Position numbers and translations under genes: made by a program
Notes under the pieces: model-generated
The model's input: only the letters and a program-made list of their open reading frames with translations
Databases searched by the model: none
What the model was told of the DNA's origin: nothing
In this document: positions 35,004-45,958 of the stretch, one piece after another
Position numbering within the stretch: the stretch's first letter is position 1
Layout: the number at the start of each line of letters is the position of its first letter
Source of the DNA: Marasmius tenuissimus
Lineage: Eukaryota > Basidiomycota > Agaricomycetes > Agaricales > Marasmiaceae
Reading direction: 5' to 3'
Assembly (NCBI GenBank): GCA_029532415.1
Contig: JAQOTA010000054.1
Coordinates: forward strand, 2,914,001 to 2,978,000
Length of the DNA stretch: 64,000 nucleotides

Positions 35004-37126
35004 TACTTATGTACATAACTGGCTGTACGTACACAAGCCTTTGCTGGGTTTAATTCTGGGCGGAGATAATCGCCGACCCCAGACGGCCTTTTGATTTTGA
35101 TTCCCACGGGCAACATCGGCCGCTTCCGGTAACGGCAACGCCACACAATTTCTCACTACTACAAATTCGACATACTCCCCTCCGGCAGTTTCTGCATTGT
35201 AATGTGACGAGGTTCCAAGCTCCCCTGGGCCTGTAAGTTCCCGTACGTACAGTATCCCCAAATATCCCCTTCCAATCATCATCGCTTTGGCCTCTCACTG
35301 ATGATCAAGTCTCAAGCGACACCCGCGATTTCTCCAGGGTCCTTCCTCTCTCAGTTGCCTGTGGCAATTCCATGACGGCAGGTGATACTGTACTGGCTGC
35401 TAGCCTTGAGAACCCACCGATGAAAGTCAACCTACGAGACCCCAACAAAATTCATGTGAACTTTTCCCCAGCGACCCTTCTCTTCCTCAGAACCTTCTCT
35501 GAACAATGATCGACATCGCCGCGGACCGCAGTTATGGGTCTGTGGCCAACTGTATCCGTTCTCTCTATCAATCTAGTCTCCGCCGACGATAAACTGCTCT
35601 CCTGACGTACTGGGACCCAGCTCACGGCACAGGGGACCCTCGGACGAAGTAGAAGATGCCTTCTAGACAATCAGAGAGAGAGTTGTAAATGTTGTAACAT
35701 AGGCGTAAGGACTTTGATAGCTCCCATTGAAGCTTCATAGACCGCGTTAATTTAAGGAAGGCAGCATCGAAATATAGCGACACCCAAAAGTATCTCTGAG
35801 CGAAGTTACTCCCGAATGCGAGGTTGTCTGTGTTTAGATTCAATATTGAAAAAGCGCTACCGCAGGGTGGCAAGCACATGTCACTGGAAATAGAAGATTT
35901 CAAGGTCCCGTTCCAGGCCGATATGTTTGTCGTTTACAGTCTCCACCAGACCACCAGACTGTATAGAGAGAAGAATCGGAGGGATCGACACGATTGTATC
36001 CTCCATATTACCGCCGAAGCTTCTCGGCTGCTCACGGAGGAAATGCTTAAAATTGGAATTGTACCGACCTATCAGAGTTCACACACCCAGCCTTCCTTGA
36101 GGGTAGAAGCGGACACGAACCGTAGTTAGCCTTCAAAACTTCCCATTTCAGCTGGACATGTGCAGCTATAGTCCTCTTTTGGTCTTTTTTATCCCAAACT
36201 CTGGTACTCGTTTTTTTTTTGATATGATCACTTATGTGTGGGGTAGCCCGAATGAATATTATTTCTTTTTTGAATAATATCAGTACTCACGGTCAACTTG
36301 TCATCCATCATATCGAAAACTGTTCGAGTCAATGCAGTCGCTGTCAAGTCTTTACATACCAAACGGGGCAGTCGCTGATCGGCGTTCTGGAGGTGTACGT
36401 TAAGAATTGAATGCTCCCTTGACAAGCTGCAAGTTAATCACCACCGGTCGGCGGGCGTTGAACTTTGAACAGTAACTATGTACCCATTCTTTAGGCGTTA
36501 CGGCCAATAACGGCCAGTACTGAGTTTGGACTGAAGATTCTCTCACGAGTGGCTGACAGGAAGGAGGGTCAGAGCGTTGTTTCCGAGTCGGATGTTCTTT
36601 TCCAAGGTTCAAAGCGAAGTGTTAAGAGGACTCTCTTGACTTACGACACCAAGGCTCTAATTCGTTGGATATTCGGGGAGTACAGAGGCTCCCTCCGTGT
36701 CCTGTTCCATAAAAAATAAGGCTAGACCAAAAGCAATTGTTCATGGACCTTCATCCCCATGATCCCGTCTTTTCCTTCCACATCCCGAGTCTGGACGGTC
36801 TAAGCTGCGGTCTCTGTTACATCATTGTTGCTATTTTGAACTCCTTCCAGAGGAGTTAGCAGGATGTGAGCAGATTTCTCGCAGTCAATCAGGGAAGGGA
36901 TTGACTTCTTACCTGCAGGGTTGCAGAGAAGAGTCAGACGTTGATTATACAACTACTACTAGATTTGAAACCCGTGAAAGAATGAGTAGGTAAAGCATCT
37001 CTGTTTTGCCCGAGGCCCAGGTCCAGGACCTCTTGCGTCCCGTCCCTCCTGACTCCAACACACAAACGGCAAGGTCCCCTTATGAGAAAGTATATAGAAC
37101 ATTACACACTTACAGTACACGCCGGT
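35004..37126. other. Long intergenic region, no supportable gene
   Basis: About 2.1 kb. The longest plus-strand frame is 35824-36129 (101 codons, starting MSVFRFNIEKALPQGG). It has no match I recognise and no clear splice partners, so it stays unassigned. The rest holds short frames only, and several poly-T tracts (for example around 36212). 35.0-35.3 kb must hold the F-box promoter. Confidence 0.45.
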
Positions 37127-38764
37127 CTACGAGGCGACCAAGACTTCCAAACTCTTCCGAACCTCATCATTCAGCCCTTTTCCGATGAGCACCATTTTCC
37201 CGATGTCTGGTACGCCAAGATCGGCGTCCTCGCCAGAAGAGACCTTTGACAGTTCATAGATACTTCGAACTCCCTGAAGGACGTATTGCTCGCCTGTTTC
37301 AACGGTGAAAAGGCCTTTGCATCGAAGGACTTGAATATCCTGTGAACTTGAGGAGCCTGGCAATCGGCGTTCCCACAGGACGCTCCGTATCCACTCGTCT
37401 AGATGTTCCAATCTGGCTGCGTTGAACACGGGACAGGAGATTTGGAGACTCGTTATCCCTCGCATCTCGTAATGAGTGACCTGGTTTTCGCTGTGGTGCT
37501 CGCAACTGTCATCATGGGAATGCAAGTGAGGATGGTGGCGTAGTGGCTCTCCCAAAGACTCTCTAGCCTGGGCGGTGTTTGCAGCGTATGCCGAGATTCC
37601 CATTATGTGTTTCAGGCCTATTTCACCACGAACGGTCCTGTGTATTCGGGCGACCGGATTAACTTTGTGGATGATCTCTTCCATCGAGACAGCGGCAGCT
37701 TCATCGACCAAGTCAACTTTGTTTAATAGGATCACATCCGAACCAGCAACTTGGCTGTACGAACGTGTGCAAAGGTAATACGTCAATCAAAGAGGATCTG
37801 ATGCTCGAGCTGGGCAGGGGACCTTCACATACCGTAAACTTTCCCCTACTCCAAGGTCATCAGGGGCATGGTCTTCTTCCATTTGCTAGAGTCAAAGCAA
37901 ATGATTGAGTATGAGAGCAGGAAGTCACATACACGCGAACGCCAACAAACCTGACGTCCGAACACGGCATCTACGACACAGATAACACCATCTAAGGCAA
38001 TGTCATTTCCTAGACCCATAGCATACTCCTCATTTTGCCAGAACATGGATGCAATCGGTCCTATAAAACGTTGACCCGGTCAAGAGTAACGCCCCAAGTC
38101 ATACAGCACTCACTAACCTGGATCGGCAAGTCCTGTTGTTTCCAGAAGAATATGGTCGAACGCTCCTTTCTTTTGCATTAACTTTTCGATCGCAGCAGCA
38201 CCGGAGTCCTTGATGCTACAGCATAAGCATCCATTCGCCAACTCGAGAAATTCCTCAGAATTTTCAGCGTTAGGGTCCTCCTCGGACGAGACATTGATCG
38301 TTTTCGCTATGAACGGCGTTCGTGAGTCATAGTATGCCGCAGGGTCTTGGCGGGTACAAATGAACCTTCAATGTCCTGTAACGACACGACATATATGAGC
38401 TCCGTTATTATCTGCAAGAAGAGGTCTCTTTTCACTCACCGCTGTATCGCCAAACTCGTTCATAATGACCGCGATTCGATATCCGTGACGCTCAGTCAAT
38501 ATGCGTCTATTCGTGGGCTGATCAGAAGTACGTTTGGAAGCTCCCTATGAGGGGTTATATACCTGAGCAGTGTCGATTTGCCAGCACCTAAGAAACCACA
38601 GATGATCGTTAGAGGAACACGGTCTGTGGGCACCTTGGTGGAATCAGGAATAACAGGTTCATCTCCCGCTTCGATCAGCTGTCTAAGGTGGGGAGCTGAG
38701 CAGTAAATGAGGCATGTTGGACTAGAAAAACATACGGTACATCATCATCATCAACCAGATCCAT
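37127..38764 (-). CDS. ZNG1: CobW/COG0523 G3E GTPase, ZNG1-type zinc metallochaperone
   Basis: A GTPase that in characterised eukaryotes delivers zinc to methionine aminopeptidase. The start [10 protein letters not shown] is at 38764. The P-loop block [13 protein letters not shown] spans about 38565-38620, followed by [22 protein letters not shown]. The metal-binding CxCC motif is in [13 protein letters not shown] (about 38205-38245). [27 protein letters not shown] and [15 protein letters not shown] (the NKxD motif) follow. A His-rich loop ([15 protein letters not shown], about 37500-37545) is typical of zinc chaperones. The C-terminal CobW_C domain ends with [20 protein letters not shown]. 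About six small introns. All key residues are present, so it should be active. It shares a 141-bp promoter with the STYX-like gene. Confidence 0.9.
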
Positions 38765-38905
38765 GGTTCAACGTTGAGTTAGAGAGAGCAGTGCAGAGCA
38801 GTGAGAGGACAGGAATGATATCCTGTGGCAGTGCAAATTCCGGGTCACAGTCAGACGCGTTCTGCCGCGTCGAGGATTGCATTCGACTGTTGACAACTCA
38901 CCACT
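38765..38905. promoter_or_regulatory. Very short bidirectional promoter, ZNG1 / STYX-like
   Basis: Only 141 bp lie between the divergent start codons, so both genes very likely share regulatory DNA. No TATA box was found. Confidence 0.6.
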
Positions 38906-39979
38906 ATGAACACCTCCCAACTCACCGAAGAACAGGTTCGCAACGTCGTTCAAGGACCAGGAGATGTCGAGTGGAGGTGTGCACTTGCAAGTTCAATATT
39001 ATTGCCACTTTTTGACACTGACATCCCCCTTTTCAAGATACGAAATGCGAAGAGAGTGCCAGGAAATATTGCCTGGCCTCTTTCTAGGACCCTTTGTGGC
39101 GTCAAAGTCACTAGAAACGCTCAAGAGTCTAAACATAACGCACATGTGAGTGCCATGAGCCCATAATCTTCATCGTGGCCACTCAAGATTATCTCTCTTT
39201 CAAGCGTCTGCATTCGTGACGCCAAAGAAGCTTTCTCCGTCCGACCACGATTTCCGGAACATTTTATCTATCTAACGTTGGACGTTGAAGATAACGAAGA
39301 GCAAAACCTCATTCGACTATTCCCAAGGTCCTACCAACCCTTCTACAACGCCATTGTTCTCGATTTTTGATCCACCGATTTGTTTCTGCAGTGCAAAGAC
39401 ATTCATCGATGAGGCTATCGCGCCAGGACGGGGAGGCAAGGTGCTTGTTCATTGTAACGGTGTGTCCTCCAAAAGAGAAAATCGCTTTTACTGGATGCTG
39501 ACTTGCTAAACAGGTGGCATTAGCCTTTCCCCAGCATTTGTTGTAATGTTCGTCATGCAATACTATTCGTTATCATGGGAGGACGCCCTCCATTTGGTTC
39601 AGAACCGTCGATATTGCATATCGCCCAACGGTGGTTTCCTTACGCAAATCAAGGTGAAAATGTCTCGTCCGCGTGCTCCGTTGCGGAATTCATAATTGGT
39701 TGGCCTATGAACACAGGAATACGAAGCGATATACAGAGCAAACCAGGCGGTGGCGTCGTACCCAGCGGCCCAGAGAACAATAAATAGACGAAAACGAGAG
39801 GATGATTCAGACGATGAGGATGCAAGGTGCGTGATACTCATCTATATGAATTGGCTTATTGTTGATTCGCCCAAAGGGATGAAGACCGCAAACGTGCCTT
39901 GGTCGAAAACGAACCATCCCACAAGAATCTACTATTACAACTGAACCACCTCGACCCCGACGCTATGGAAATATCCTAG
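38906..39979 (+). CDS. STYX-like dual-specificity pseudophosphatase
   Basis: Belongs to the STYX branch of the dual-specificity phosphatase fold; human STYX binds phosphoproteins without catalysis. Exons, joined in frame, read MNTSQLTEEQVRNVVQGPG, EMRRECQEILPGLFLGPF, LETLKSLNITHIVCIRDAKE and FPEHFIYLTLDVEDNEEQN. The signature region follows, HCNGGISLS, split by an intron (39460-39513), then FVVMFVMQYYSLSWEDALHL and NRRYCISPNGGFLTQIKEYE, all strongly STYX-like. The tail is acidic, then basic, ending DPDAMEIS with a stop at 39977-39979. The catalytic Cys (39453-39455) is kept, but the invariant Arg of HCx5R is Leu (CTT, 39525-39527). Human STYX instead replaces the Cys by Gly. Loss of the phosphate-binding Arg should abolish or cripple catalysis while leaving the fold to bind ligand. 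Confidence 0.88.
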
Positions 39980-40041
39980 TTTTGGCAACTCCGCATTGCA
40001 TTCTATCTACCATCCACACTCACACTGCCCTCATTCGATAC

Positions 40042-41500
40042 TCATATCGATTTTATCTTGGCCTTTTCTTTCTCCTGTATCACACGTTTGGCATGGATAT
40101 CTATCGTCGGGAATAGTAGTATGTTAACATCAGCAATAATGTTAATTTGAAGTGAACGTACCCCTTCTCTTGATGAAAGCTTCGACTGATATTCCCGCGA
40201 AGACTACGCCAGCCCCCAGCCATTGGCCGAACGTAAGCTGGTGGTTGTAGACGATGACGGAGAGAAGCATGGTGAACATCTTCCGCGTCAAGGTTATCAT
40301 GCTGTGAGATTTCTGGGGTTAACCGACATGGTACAATAGGAGAGTGGCACGTACACGAGGGTTAAAGAACCAAAATGCTGTAATGTTTCGAAGATGAACA
40401 ATTGCCCCAGCGCACCGGTTGCAGCGAACTCTACTAGCGGCGCGACTACCGAAGGATGTGTCCGGATAAATGCAAGAACACCCATAAGTTCCGATTTACC
40501 GTCCGTGGAGGGGTGAATGACCGGGATGTACGGCAGGGGTAGTATCGAGAGAATGGACGAGATAATTGTGGAGAATAGGTTTATCCAGAACATCATTTGC
40601 TGTCCTGTGATCTTGTACCTCGCAAAAATCTCGTCCTGGGTGGAGTTAATGGCTCCATCCAAGGCGAGATTGATGAGTAGGTAGCTTATTCCGATGATAG
40701 ATGCGTAAGGGCTATCAGAGTCCTGGGCACCAGATTTATGCTTCTTGGATTTCTCGTCTCCGAAGCCCATAAAGATGGTGATACCGGTAGTGACCATGAG
40801 GACGACGAGATACTTGTGAGGAGCGAACTTGCGCTTGTAGAGAAGGAAGTTCATGATCATGACCGGGACGAGTTTGCATGACTTTCCAAGCACCATCGTT
40901 GGGTAAGATATGTAGGAAAGAGCTGCGAAACCGAAAGGGGCGGCAGACGTGATCAAAATTGAGCACTGGAGGTATCGCAGGAGGAGGGTGCGCTTATCGA
41001 AACGGGTAGAGGGCTTGTGTGGGTGCTTGTCGGTTGATTTCTCGTGACCGTTCGTGAACCCGTTGGTGCTACCATTGGAATCCTCCTTTCTAGCTATACC
41101 GAGGGCCTGAGCGAGCGTCTCCGAGGGACTCTTGCGGACTAATATATAGACGAGAGCAGAAACAGAGCAGAGCGCACTCTGACAAAGACCAAGGATAAGT
41201 GCTGAGCGGAATTTGTCTGATGATAGACCGTCTATGGATTTAAAAGGAACGGAAACTGTGACAAAGTTATCAGAAAGAAGGTTGAGCAGTCATAACGGTT
41301 CACTGGACGTACGTCGTTCTTGTGCAACCGCCCACCACTGGATACGAGTAACCTCAGTAATTTGTGGCTACCTGAAGCTCAAGTACTGACCAAGAACATG
41401 GCGTAGACTCCTGATACGCATATTACAAGTCTGCAAACCAAGATATTGAGACTGAGAGGCTGCCACGGATAATTGAAGCAACATACCTAGCGAACGACAT
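40042..41500 (-). CDS. HUT1: ER nucleotide-sugar transporter, SLC35B1/Hut1 family
   Basis: A multi-spanning ER membrane protein; the family is annotated as UDP-galactose transporters, and mammalian SLC35B1 has been reported to exchange ATP/ADP. The start MSFAR is followed at once by an intron, then [15 protein letters not shown] (TM1). Further blocks: [53 protein letters not shown] (the KSCKLVPVM motif is diagnostic), and [63 protein letters not shown] and [17 protein letters not shown] complete the membrane part. The C terminus is KIKSI, with Lys at -3 and -5, a KxKxx-type ER retrieval signal. About five introns. It is divergent from EFL1. Confidence 0.9.
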
Positions 41501-41664
41501 TGTCACTGACGTTCGAAAATCTATCTCTCGAGTTCCTTGAGTAAATAAGAGAGGAAGAGAATGGAAGGAAGAAAAGAAACGGTCGATCTACGTGTCCTGT
41601 GTCGAAACATCGGAAGAATGGGATTAATCCGAGAATATCGTCGGCGTCGCGTACGTGTAACCAT

Positions 41665-41672
41665 AACCCTAG
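41665..41672 (+). promoter_or_regulatory. Telo-box-like AACCCTAG upstream of EFL1
   Basis: The sequence CATAACCCTAGC lies about 155 nt before the EFL1 start, in the 326-bp region shared with the Hut1-like gene. It resembles the AACCCTAA site upstream of BMS1. Function is inferred only. Confidence 0.3.
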
Positions 41673-41826
41673 CAAACTTCCCAGTTCGGACTCGAGTGAC
41701 TTCCGGGACGTCATCCGACTCATCGGCAAATTTTCGCGTTTCCGGGCCTTCGGTCCCGTCTACCACAGTCTACAACTTTTCTGACAGAAAGAAAACACCT
41801 TTTCTGTACTTTGAATCTCAACCACT

Positions 41827-44800
41827 ATGGAGTCTTCATCCAACGTTCGCATAATCACGACTCTGGGACACGTCGATCATGGAAAAACTACTCTCATGGA
41901 CTCCCTTCTCGCTGCAAATAACATTATCTCCTCAAGGATGGCAGGGAAGATGAGATATCTGGACAGCCGAGAGGACGAACAAGAGAGAGGAATCACGATG
42001 GAAACCAGCGCAGTTTCACTCAAGTTTCAGGTACTAGGGCGCGATGCTAATGGAGGTGCGTTGGGCTCCGTTAACTGCTCATCAACCGATGATCAAGTAT
42101 CCCAGAAAGATCCCCGATATCGTATATGGTGAATATGGTCGACACCCCGGGACATGTTGACTTTTCAAGTGAGGTCTCAGCAGCGTCAAGGCTAGTTGAT
42201 GGCGCGCTTGTACTCGTGGATGTCGTGGAAGGAGTATGCACTCAGGTCAGTAATCATCTCTTAACGGGATCACGACGCTCAGGCCTTTACAGACTATCGC
42301 AGTACTTCGTCAAGCGTATAAAGACCGCTTGAAGCCAATTCTGGTCATCAACAAGTTCGATCGGCTCATCACAGAGCTTCAGCTGGCACCTGTCGAGGCG
42401 TATCACCACCTTACACGGCTCATCGAACAAACCAACGCAGTTATGGGAGACTTTTTCGCAGCTGAAAGGATGGACGATGATCTCAGATGGAGGGAAGAAC
42501 GTGAACGTCGCTTGGCGGAAAAGAAGGAACAGCACGCGGACGAAACAGACGCTTCGGTTAACGAGGGGGACGAGTTTCAAGAGAAAGACGATGAGGACAT
42601 CTATTTCGCGCCTGAGAAAGGAAACGTTGTCTTTGCATCGGCTATTGATGGATGGGGCTTTCGGGTGGGGAAGTTCGCCCAGCTGTACGCTACGAAGTTG
42701 GGGATCAAAGAGGCCAACCTGCGGCGAGTACTATGGGGCGATTTCTATCTGGACCCAAAGACCAAAAGGGTGATCAGTTACAAACACCTCAAAGGCCGAA
42801 GTCTGAAGCCTTTGTTCGTGCAATTTGTACTAGAAAACATCTGGGCTGTCTATGACGCGGTGGTAATGAACCCGTATGCTTTCTTCCCTCAGTACGAAGT
42901 GCAACTGCTCACGCTAGTCGATAGGAACTCTGAGAAAGTGACCAAGATCGTTGGTGCACTCAACTTGAAGATTCCTCCTCGAGACCTGAAATCCAAGGAT
43001 ACCCGGCATCTCTTGTCCCTCATCTTCTCACAGTGGCTATCGCTCTCCACCTGCATCATTCAGACAGCCATAGATATCGTGCCCCCGCCCAGCGTTTCCC
43101 AAGGCACAAGGATACCAAAGATGCTCTACCCCGAGCTTTCGGAGGAGACGATTGCCCCGAAGAACAAAGCGGAAGAGGACCTCTACACCGCCAGTTCTAC
43201 ACCAGACGCCTTTGTTTGCGGCTACGTCAGTAAGATGTTTGCCGTACCTCCAAAAGATCTACCCGAGAACAAGAAGAAGACGATAACTGCAGAGGAAATG
43301 CGTGCCAAAGCCGCTGAAGCCAGACGTGCGAGGGAACTACGAGCACAGGAAGAGGCGGCGGCACCTGAAGGGGTCGATTATTCTCCAGACGGAGCCACCG
43401 AACAGCCCATCGACGCGGTTGAGGAACCGAAGGAAGAGGCAGAAGTGGTACTCGGATTTGCTCGTCTCTATTCTGGCACCATACGCGTCGGCCAGAAAGT
43501 CTACGCTGTTCTTCCGAAACACGACACCGCTGCAGATATGTCGCACCCTCAAAACCAACAGTACGTGACTGAGGCTACAGTAGACGGGCTGTATGTGATG
43601 ATGGGTCGGGAGCTGGTCCAAGCAGATTCGGTGAAGGCTGGAAACATATTTGCCATCAGAGGACTAGAAGGCAAAGTAGGACGAAGTGCTACCCTCTGTG
43701 CACCTGGCAACGATGGTCGTGACGTTCGGGATTGTCTGGTCAATCTCGGTCGTGTTAATCGTTCAGTAAGCATGTTGATGGTTGTCATTCACTCTCTGCC
43801 TGCTGACCGACAGCTCTTATAAGGCGGCTCCCATCGTTCGAGTCGCGTTGGAACCAGCAATGCCCGTCGATATGCCCAAGTTGCTTGCTGGCATGAAGCT
43901 TCTCAGTCAATCAGATCCTTGTGTGGAAACCTTCCAACAACAGACAGGTGAACATGTCATCGTGACAGCCGGAGAGTTACATCTAGAGGTACCATCTATT
44001 CATGTGGTTGAATGTCTGCAGCTGATCTTTCTTCTGTCATGCTCTGTCGCACAGCGGTGTTTGAAAGATCTACGTGAAAGATTTGCCAGAATAGACATTC
44101 ACGTATCCAAACCAATCGTGCCATTCCGCGAGACAGCCGTCAAAGGGCTCGGTAAGAGCTTGGGAAGTTTTGCTGTGCCATGATGCTCAGTGTTGATGTT
44201 TTTTTCGATAGACATGGCACCTACGAAGATACCCGGAGCACCGAGGGGGACAATTAAAGGCTCCAGTTCTCAAGGAATCGTCAACTTCACGATCCGTGCG
44301 AGTCCGCTTCCAAAACCCATCCGCGACTTCGTTCTCCAAAACTTGGTGACCCTGAAGAACCTCCAGAAAGACCGTAAAAGTTCCGAGGGAAGGAGCGATG
44401 GTGAGATCGAACAAGAAGAACTGATCAATGAAAGCCAAGGGGATATGACGAACGCCACGGGGGTAAGGCCGGATCAATTCTGGTCTTCTTTACAACAAGT
44501 ATGCAAAGAGGCTGGTGGAGAATGGGAAAAGATTGTGGAAAGGATATGGGCATTTGGACCTCAGAAAGCAGGCGGTTGTCTTCTGATAGACACCCGAAAG
44601 GGTTCAGGTGTACAGTCGTCAGTATTCAAGATATCCTCCCGTGATCCTATCAAGGTATTAACATTTGGCTGGTCAGGCTCAAACGCAGACTCGAGGGTTC
44701 AAAATCGAATGAAGCGGACATAGACGGTGACAGCCCGAATGATTTCGATAGCCACGTTGAGACGGGATTCCAGCTTGCGACGTTCCAGGGACCACTTTGC

Positions 44801-45612
44801 GCGGAACCTGTCGAGGGCCTGGCTTACTTTGTTGAAAGCCTCGAAGTTGACCAGGAGCGTCTAGACGTTGAAATCGGTTCACTTTCCTGTCTGATGTCTT
44901 TTCCCGATCTTTTGATTGATTTTTTTTTGCAGAGCAAAATCGTTTGGCTCAAGTTTCAGGGTCGCTGATATCGGCAGTCCGGGAAGCGTGTAGAAACGGG
45001 TTGTTGGACTGGTCCCCACGACTCATGTTAGCGATGTATTCGTGTGACATTCAATGCTCAAGTGAGTGAGATTGCGGAGCAAGGTTCGCTGAATGTGACG
45101 TGGCTGACTCGGGTTCACTGGATCGCATAGCCGACGTACTTGGCAAGGTGTATGGTGTGGTGGCGCGACGAAGAGGACGGATCGTTGCAGAAGAAATGAA
45201 AGAAGGAACGTCTTTCTTCACAGTTTCTGCGTTGTTACCTGTGGTGGAGAGTTTTGGTTTCGCCGATGGTACGTTGCGTGTTGGACTGGGGTACCCGTCA
45301 AGCGCTAATTAATGACAGACATACGGAAGCGGACATCGGGCGCTGCAAGCCCTCAGCTTATCTTTAACGGGTAAAAATCTTTCGACCCTGGCTTCGTCAG
45401 GATCTGACAGAAAATCGGGCAGGTTCGAACTACTGGATCAGGATCCCTTCTGGGTACCTACAACGGAGGAGGAGTTGGAAGACCTCGGAGAGAAGGCGGA
45501 TCGGTCCAATATCGCGAAAGGATACATGGACTCTGTTCGAGACAGGAAAGGAATGTTTGTTGACCGGAAGATTGTAGAATTTGCGGAGAAACAGCGAACC
45601 TTGAAGCGATAA
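41827..45612 (+). CDS. EFL1: Elongation factor-like GTPase EFL1/RIA1 (60S maturation)
   Basis: Cytoplasmic EF2-like GTPase that, with Sdo1/SBDS, releases Tif6/eIF6 from pre-60S subunits. The G1 motif GHVDHGKT is at residues 14-21. The GITMET switch I region follows, then [14 protein letters not shown] (G3) and VINKFDRL (G4). Domain I carries the EFL1-specific insertion: a charged segment ([19 protein letters not shown]) and acidic run (about 42480-42610). Domain II ([17 protein letters not shown]) and domain III ([12 protein letters not shown], then [20 protein letters not shown]) are clear. Domain IV/V blocks are [39 protein letters not shown] and, across an intron, [18 protein letters not shown]. 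The C terminus ends EKQRTLKR. Intron 1 is taken as 42057-42106 (donor GGAG|GTGCGT), which leads into [14 protein letters not shown]. Full length with about eight introns; all G motifs intact. Confidence 0.94.
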
Positions 45613-45958
45613 TCCAAGGAGTCAGGATGTATACGTACTATCCAGGACTAGATTATTGTGACCCGAGGGCTGCGCGTTCTAGATTCGGCATCAACAATTA
45701 TTGATTCTTAGACTTTAGTCACGATTGTTCCCATAATAAGACGTGATTTGTAGGAAATTTGGCTAGCTCGCATTGAGTTGGACCCTTAACTAGTCCGGAT
45801 ATAGTAGTAACACCTTACATAATCCTGAATGGAGGCTCCTGTTCTCAAGAATTGAGTCTGTTTCCGACGACTATCATCAACTCGACGACGAGCTCGAGGC
45901 CTTCAACCTCAATTTTCCCGACCTCGGTCGACCGGTCTCTCCTTCACTTCCTCCCTCC
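45613..45958. promoter_or_regulatory. EFL1 3' end and RasGEF promoter/leader
   Basis: This 346-bp region between two plus-strand genes has no gene. The last 60 nt before the ATG at 45959 are C/T-rich (CTCTCCTTCACTTCCTCCCTCC), typical of a fungal leader. No TATA box. Confidence 0.5.

Noticed and set aside
42050..42130. Apparent loss of the EFL1 frame before the VDTPGHVDF motif
   Set aside because: A 50-nt intron with donor GGAG|GTGCGT and acceptor ATCCCAG restores the frame and leads into [14 protein letters not shown].
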